Assembly: GCA_030770425.1 (NCBI GenBank)
Contig: JASJFT010000171.1
Location: 1-64,000 of the forward strand
Reading direction: 5' to 3'
From: Darksidea phi
Lineage: Eukaryota; Ascomycota; Dothideomycetes; Pleosporales; Lentitheciaceae
DNA: 64,000 nucleotides
In this document: one piece after another, positions 58,640 through 64,000 of the stretch
Position numbering within the stretch: the first letter of the stretch is position 1
Layout of the letters: each line of letters opens with the position of its first letter
Translations under genes and position numbers: made by a program
Notes under the pieces: model-generated
The model's input: the letters and a program-made list of their open reading frames with translations, nothing else
What the model was told of the DNA's origin: nothing
The model's database searches: none

Positions 58640-60369
58640 CTTCAATTCATCTCTTGCCAACCGGCGTGTCGATCGGAGTATTGCACCATGGAGAACGCGT
58701 GTTCACCCGCAACTTAGGCCAAAAAGATGTCTACCAAGTTTCGCTGCCTGACGAAGATACTGTCTACCGCATCGCATCCTTGACTAAACAATTCTTCTTA
58801 ACTTTTGTATCCGCCTTCGTTGCTGACAGGAAGCTCGAATGGAACTCAAGGATCTTTTGAATCCTCCGTAGGTCTGCAAACCGCGCAGATTCCATTGTCG
58901 GCCAGCGCGTGACTGTGAAAGACGCATCGCAGCGGTCTCTCCAGCTTATATGCTATTGCGCAAGGCTCCGACAGTGAACTTACGGTCGAATCGAGCGACG
59001 TCATTGGACTTGGGAATGCCTTGCCTGCAGCAGCGGACCTTCGCACCAAAAGGGCATATTCTAACTTCGATTATACCATCGTCGCAAGGGTCGTTCGATC
59101 ACATAGTGGGGAGGCCGTGGTCAGAGCATTTGGAGGAGCGTATCTTCAAGCCTCTGGGCTTGAATAGGACAACGTGCAATAGGGACATTCATTTCTCGAA
59201 CGAGAACGTCACGCGTACGTACGTGGTACTTTCTGATGGCTGCGCTGTTGAAGTACCACCCACCGGCTTGGATGGAAAATCTGTAAATGGAGCCGCAGGA
59301 GGAGCACGAAGCACTGTCAATGACTTGTTGACCTGGGCGCAAATGCTCATGACGCTATATATGTTCTTCACTTTCGTGGACAAAGTCTGAAATCACCAAC
59401 ATACTGAAGGGTGTGGATACATAGCCTGTCTTGGACACCAAGCATGAGCAAAGCTCGCCAGCACATGGTTCCGTGAGCGTCTCGGTCCCCGAACACTCAT
59501 TCTTATCGAACATACTTGAGCCTGCCGTGATCATAGATCCGAAATCCATGGATGAAATGAATTATTGCCTGAGCATTGTACGACAACCTACCCCAGCTAC
59601 CCTAGGAGTGATATCGGCAAATCGAGACTTTGTTCCTTCTCCGCTGATGGGGAAAGGTTCGCACTCACACACCGTGGATTCCAACAACGGCAACTTCAAC
59701 GGTACAACAACAACCTTGTACATGATGTCGCAATCCACTTGCGCTGTGGTTGTGCTTTCAAATGCAAGAGGCTTGAGCGACGCGACAGACTGGATAGCTC
59801 AAGGTATTCTACAAACCCTGCTCGACTTCCAAGCCCGCTATAGACATCATTTCAGAAGCCCGAAAATGCCGGAGCAAGTTCGACAAATGGTTCGAGAAAA
59901 ACATTCAGGGCCTCAGAATGATCATCGACTCGCGTCTCCAGCTGACGGGCGCCGCTTGGACTACTGTGGGATATATCAACTTTCTGGATTCGGCGCCTTT
60001 TCCTTGAAGATCAGTGAATATACCCCCGAGAGAGGAAATCTGGTTATGGAAGGTAACGGAAAAACTTCGCAAAGGCATATTCTCCCTCACTACCATTACG
60101 ATGTGTGGGAGTTCGCACCTGCCTCATATAATGATTATGCAAGGAAAGGATACGGCCTTTATATTTCTTATCGGAACTTTATCCTCTCATTTCAAATGGA
60201 GGGAGACGGAAAAGTCACCACATTAGTGGCACGTGGATGGTTCAGATGTTTTGTTCACGAAACAGACCTAACCATTAAGGCGCTGAGTGTCTCGACGCGC
60301 TATGTTACCAATGTATCCCATAGTCTAGGCGCGTACCTGCCCAACGGTCGCATTTTCAAGGTTGAGTAA
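58640..60369 (+). pseudogene. Beta-lactamase-family serine hydrolase pseudogene
   Basis: Relic of a fungal class-C beta-lactamase/penicillin-binding-like hydrolase (broad family of esterases and peptidases). Surviving blocks in order but different frames: MPTGVSIGVLHHGERVFTRN and VYRIASLTKQ with the SxxK nucleophile motif (near 58785); a stop at 58858-58860; RVTVKDA near 58905, where the usual LSHRTGL is damaged; a YSN-type motif near 59050; WSEHLEERIFKPLGLNRT (from about 59118); VPPTGLDGKSVNGAAGGARS; another stop at 59388-59390; then the C-terminal part as an ORF from 59431 (VVVLSNARGLSDATDW, YCGIYQLSGFG) to 60369. At least two frame changes and two nonsense codons show it is not functional as written. 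Confidence 0.75.
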
Positions 60370-60545
60370 ATTGCACATCACGCACAGCCCATTCACTGCC
60401 AACTACCTTCACTGGAACTATAAGGCCGCTCGCTGGGCTCTGTGTACCGCAGCCGTAGTTTACTTCCTATCTGTTTGATTGCGAATTTATCAGTACTTTC
60501 CGCCTACCCGCTACACACCATCTTCAGTCCCCCGCTGCTGCTGAC

Positions 60546-61100
60546 ATGTCTGATAATAATGCGCCCTTATGCACCCTTCCCGGTGAAAATGAGCTGTACG
60601 GTCTTGGGATCCGGTTGGGCGTCTATATCCAGTGGATCACATTAATCTTTGCCTATAACTCCTCTCCTGCGGAGGCGCCTTCCATGTGGGGCGTCAAAAC
60701 ATGTTTTCAGATCCGCAGCTGTAGCCGCCCACTGCCGCTATCGAAGTTTTTTTTTTTTGGTTTTAGTACTCGCCCTCAGAGCTTCTAGCGAGTACTACAC
60801 CACCCTAGACGTAAATCTACTGCTAATGGAAGTTATTATACAGTTGTCAGTAGGCTACTGGCAACACTCAGGAAAATCGACTAGAAGGGCCTGGTCCGAA
60901 TGGCGATTACTGCAGGTACGTGTACCTACGGAATGTGGTATGCGTTTGTGGGCGTCAATAGTTTCCGGCGGCGAGATGCGGCGGTTACGGTTAAGCACAC
61001 CTGGAGGGTGGCTATCCAATATTTCTCAAAATTATTTTTGTCACCACACTTCTGATATTCTTTGTTATTACTACTCTATCAGGCCACATTCTCTTTTATA
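60546..61100 (+). pseudogene. Degenerate multi-pass membrane protein gene
   Basis: It begins with an ATG and PGENELYGLGIRLGVYIQWI, then SMWGVKTCFQ, a signature I associate with a family of uncharacterised fungal membrane proteins. The frame is then lost around 60715-60760, which includes a run of T, and resumes in another frame as LVLALRASSEYYTTLDVNLL and MEVIIQLSVGYW, then GMWYAFVGV. Several frame changes and a stop within 550 bases indicate a pseudogene. Function of the intact family is unknown to me. Confidence 0.5.
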
Positions 61101-62910
61101 GATATATACTCATTTGACATTCTTGAGGAGGGAATGCACAAAGTCAAGTCGAACAAGAGAGCACAGCTCAACCCATGCCGAGCATTGTGAGAATTGGAGT
61201 GGGTTTGATCATTTGTAGCTTGTTCATATTGACCGAAGAGCTCACGCTGAGATAGATGGGATTGTTGCCATGTACTTCTGTTATGTTTTCAGTCAGCCTC
61301 TTCCTCTGACAGTTGCCATTGCCAATGGCGGGAGACGGGTGTATGTATTCGCGAAGGATGTATGGCGGGGAAAACTTATTGTGCATTCCCGTAGTCCATG
61401 AACGACTCCTCCACTGTCACCGTCGCTCATAAACGCTTCTAGAATATTTGGCGCAATAACGTGGGCTGCATGGGCTGCGGCTACATTTTGTGACATATGT
61501 GTCACGTTTACTGAGCCGCCTACGATACAGATGTAAAGTCTATGACCGACTACTTCAGCAACAATCAGCTGAACAAGTGTAATTTCGAAGCCAGTAGACG
61601 CGTTCTTCACGGTTTTGAAGACTAATTTCTTTCTCAGAAGATATGAGTTTTCCTACGAGAAAATACCATATAGCTCAATCACAATATTACTCTCCTTGCA
61701 TAACTTCTTGAGCGCTACATCGCCTCGAAACACCTTGTAATATATAGCTTTTGGAAACCGAGGTTCCAATCTAGAACAAGTATAGATGTCTCTAGGAAAG
61801 CCGAGTTCAGCATGACAGACGCCAAGGCATCGTATCCCGCCATGATCGACTACCTCTTCCAGGGCTTTCTAAGCATCAAGCGAGCCAGTCCAATTATCCA
61901 GAGGTCAGCTTAGGAAGTGCACGTTAAGGCGATCTAGATTAAGATCTGCGCAGCCGCGGTATGTGCTTTGAACATTTGTCTGCGTATGTCGTCTGCGGGA
62001 CTGAACATACATAGGTTTCTCTGGGCTTGATGGCGATATACTTCGACTGTATCAACAGATCCTCAGCGTCTTATATGCTGCCCTGAATATATCGGGGCAT
62101 CGCGATGCCGTCAGCAGACTCACCGTGTAATTTTCGTGCGCAGGCAGTATCCAGTCTGTGATGCCCAGTAGCGAAGGCCGATGGAATGTTGATAGGTGAC
62201 GTTCCTTCTCGTAAGGCCGTGTCATAAATTATTCTTGATAGTGGCTATCCGTTAAGTAGGGCAAAGTAAACAATGGCGAGCAATTATCTTCCTCCACGGG
62301 TTCGCACTAAGGGATTTGATCCGAGCTGCACTTTGCGGCTGCATGAAGCAATGCAGCGCAACGTGGCCATGCGTTTTGCGCAGCCACTCTTCTGATTTGT
62401 TAATCAGATCCACAACGTGCGTAGCATCAACTTATTAGCAATGAACTTATGAAGAAACAACGTGTTGGACCCCAATTCCAATGGCAGTTGCCCAGTGAAA
62501 CGTCCAATCGATATATCTCTCATATCTATACCAAATTCAGCTTCTAGCTCCATCAAACTGGCTGAAAGAAACCAACTGAGCGCTATTCGGCATCACGCGA
62601 CAGCTGTAAGACATACCAGTTTCGCATGGTGATGCGCATTGAAAAAGCAGAGGTCTGCATGAACGCCTCGCGGAATAATTGCCCATCATGTTGCCTTGTC
62701 CGATTAACCGGTTTCACTTACGGCTGAAGGAAGACAACATAAAAGACGTCGAGGAATGTGAACCGGTGCAACGAAAGCAGTATAGAATTTCCATAGTCGA
62801 TGAATTTCTCCCTTCCGTTTGGCGAGCGCAAATTACGAGATATTGGGATTGCGACGAAAAGTGAAACCGAAAGATATCGAAACGAAACATCGACCCAACC
62901 AAAACGCGAC
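61101..62910. other. Decayed, gene-free stretch
   Basis: About 1.8 kb of sequence with stops in all frames and moderately high AT. A 105-codon minus-strand ORF (61293-61610) has no domain I recognise. The final 100 bases are the leader of the SDR gene. Confidence 0.4.
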
Positions 62911-63621
62911 ATGCCTACCTACTTCCTAACCGGCGCGAACCGAGGCATCGGTCTCGAATTCGTGCGTCAACTTTCTGTCAACGAAAACAACAAGATCATC
63001 GCCGCCGTTCGATCGAAACATAATGACTACACCGAGCTCAAGGCTCTCACATCAAAGGGCAATGTCCACATCATCGAATGCGACGTCACCTCCACAGACT
63101 CAATATCCAGCCTCTCATTCCGTGTCGCAGAGATCCTCTCGAAAACCGGTGACAGCCTAAACTATCTCTTCAACATTGCCGGCATCAATGGCACATCATC
63201 AGACACCTCGATGTCGATGGATTCGGTATCACTCCAAAGACATATGGATATTAACGTCCTCGGGCCAGCAAAAATCGTAGAATCGCTGAGGCAGTACTTA
63301 GCAAGAGGCGCGGTTGTAATGAACATGACAAGCGGATTGGCGAGCATGACGATCGCGAAGGATGTACCCAAATGTTGTACGTATTCTATCAGCAAGGCGG
63401 CGCAGAATATGCTGTCGCTGCACCAAGCGAGGGATCTGAAGAGGAATCATGCCATCGTGATATGCATGGATCCGGGATGGGTGAAGACGCGGATGGGTGG
63501 GAAAGGGGCCATGGTTGAGCCGGAGGTTAGCATTGCGGGGATGTTGGATGTGCTTAAAAGCCTGAGGAAGGAAGATAGTGGGAAGTTCTATCGTTTTGAC
63601 GGAAGCCAATGTCCGTGGTAG
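62911..63621 (+). CDS. Short-chain dehydrogenase/reductase (C-factor-like), 236 aa
   Basis: NAD(P)-dependent oxidoreductase of the classical SDR fold. Cofactor motif TGANRGIG at residues about 7-14, CDVT near 54, FNIAGI in place of the usual NNAGI, a Ser in the SGLAS segment, catalytic YSISK (Y-x3-K), and DPGWVKTRMGG after the last core strand. The small size and the motif set match C-factor-like SDRs common in fungi; the substrate is unknown. I start at the ATG on 62911 (MPTYFLTGANRGIG), where the Rossmann strand begins; an open extension to 62800 lacks support. It is the only clearly intact protein gene right of 54.5 kb. Confidence 0.88.
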   Translation: MPTYFLTGANRGIGLEFVRQLSVNENNKIIAAVRSKHNDYTELKALTSKGNVHIIECDVTSTDSISSLSFRVAEILSKTGDSLNYLFNIAGINGTSSDTSMSMDSVSLQRHMDINVLGPAKIVESLRQYLARGAVVMNMTSGLASMTIAKDVPKCCTYSISKAAQNMLSLHQARDLKRNHAIVICMDPGWVKTRMGGKGAMVEPEVSIAGMLDVLKSLRKEDSGKFYRFDGSQCPW

Positions 63622-63824
63622 TGAATAGATTAGAAGTGTGGGCCGTCTGCTACACCATATTTCATAGCTGTATGCGGATCGCGAGAGTACAGTCCAAAGA
63701 ACATACCCTCAAACCAGCCACGATGATTCGAATGGGTTGAAAGAGAACCAATGCTTCATGTTCTGGCCAAATGAGGTGTAGCTCTTGAGCAGTTTATAAG
63801 CTTTCGAATGACGTGACGCGTACC
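63622..63824. other. 3' flank
   Basis: About 200 bases downstream of the SDR gene; nothing else is recognised. Confidence 0.4.
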
Positions 63825-63955
63825 TCGGCTCGCGACACGAATGTTCCCCACTTCTCAATGAGCCCTGCTTTCCTCTTAGCAGTGACACCTCCAACCACAT
63901 AAACTCCTCTTCCTCCATCAAACACCACAAAAGCACGCTCCAAAACAGGGCTTCT
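63825..63955 (-). CDS. Possible exon of a minus-strand gene cut by the window edge
   Basis: On the minus strand a frame reads SPVLERAFVVFDGGRGVYVV, GGVTAKRKAGLIEKWGTFVS and RAE, followed exactly by a donor-like GTACGC. The balanced composition and the splice site suggest a real exon, but it is only about 130 bases, closed upstream by a stop (a possible acceptor CATAAG lies in between), and I recognise no domain. Confidence 0.25.
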
Positions 63956-64000
63956 TATGGCACAAACCAGAGGTCAAAAGCGCAACGCCGAAATGGAAGC

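Overview
This is nuclear DNA of a filamentous ascomycete (Pezizomycotina, probably Dothideomycetes). The evidence is many short introns (about 45-160 bp) with GT/AG ends and CTAAC/CTGAC-like branch points, and fungal-specific families: a SAGA subunit ADA2, a Zn2Cys6 factor, a BYS1-domain protein, an AA1-like (Alt a 1-like) secreted protein, histidinol phosphatase and an Rrn11-like factor. The class-level placement is inference.

Region 1 (1-20.8 kb) is ordinary gene-rich DNA: an ADA2 gene cut by the left edge, two conserved fungal proteins of unknown function, a divergent pair (Rrn11-like Pol I factor and a RING-H2 protein with a myristoylation-type N-terminus), a five-exon Zn2Cys6 regulator behind a 4.1 kb gene-free stretch, a six-exon BAR-domain protein and a gamma-glutamylcyclotransferase-like protein.

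Region 2 (20.8-48.6 kb) alternates genes with gene-poor stretches. Several genes here are split into exons too short for simple ORF finding and were assembled by hand: an FKBP12-type isomerase (7 exons), histidinol phosphatase (3), a single-pass surface protein (3), a mitochondrial-type holo-ACP synthase (2), aspartate aminotransferase (3), a syntaxin-18/Ufe1-type SNARE (3) and the AA1-like secreted protein (2). There is also a BYS1 protein, a tRNA-Ser(AGA), a probable domesticated copia-type Gag gene, and a broken subtilisin-like gene beside an inverted repeat.

Region 3 (49.2-55.4 kb) is the most interesting. A 308-residue protein resembling the pore-forming domain of gasdermins is divergently paired, across 366 bp, with a roughly 1,250-residue TPR-CHAT (caspase-like) protease. 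Just beyond the protease's 3' end, in convergent orientation, lies a broken second caspase-like (C14) domain. This looks like a protease-activated regulated cell death locus of the kind known for fungal gasdermins. The gasdermin call rests on sequence pattern and context only.

Region 4 (54.5-62.9 kb) is a decayed, partly AT-rich compartment with few or no intact genes: the caspase relic, a degenerate tRNA-Ile-like locus, a PIF/Harbinger-like transposase relic, a beta-lactamase-family pseudogene and a wrecked membrane-protein gene. Frameshifts, nonsense codons and transitions are in keeping with repeat-induced point mutation plus drift. An intact short-chain dehydrogenase gene closes the window, followed by a possible exon cut off by the right edge.
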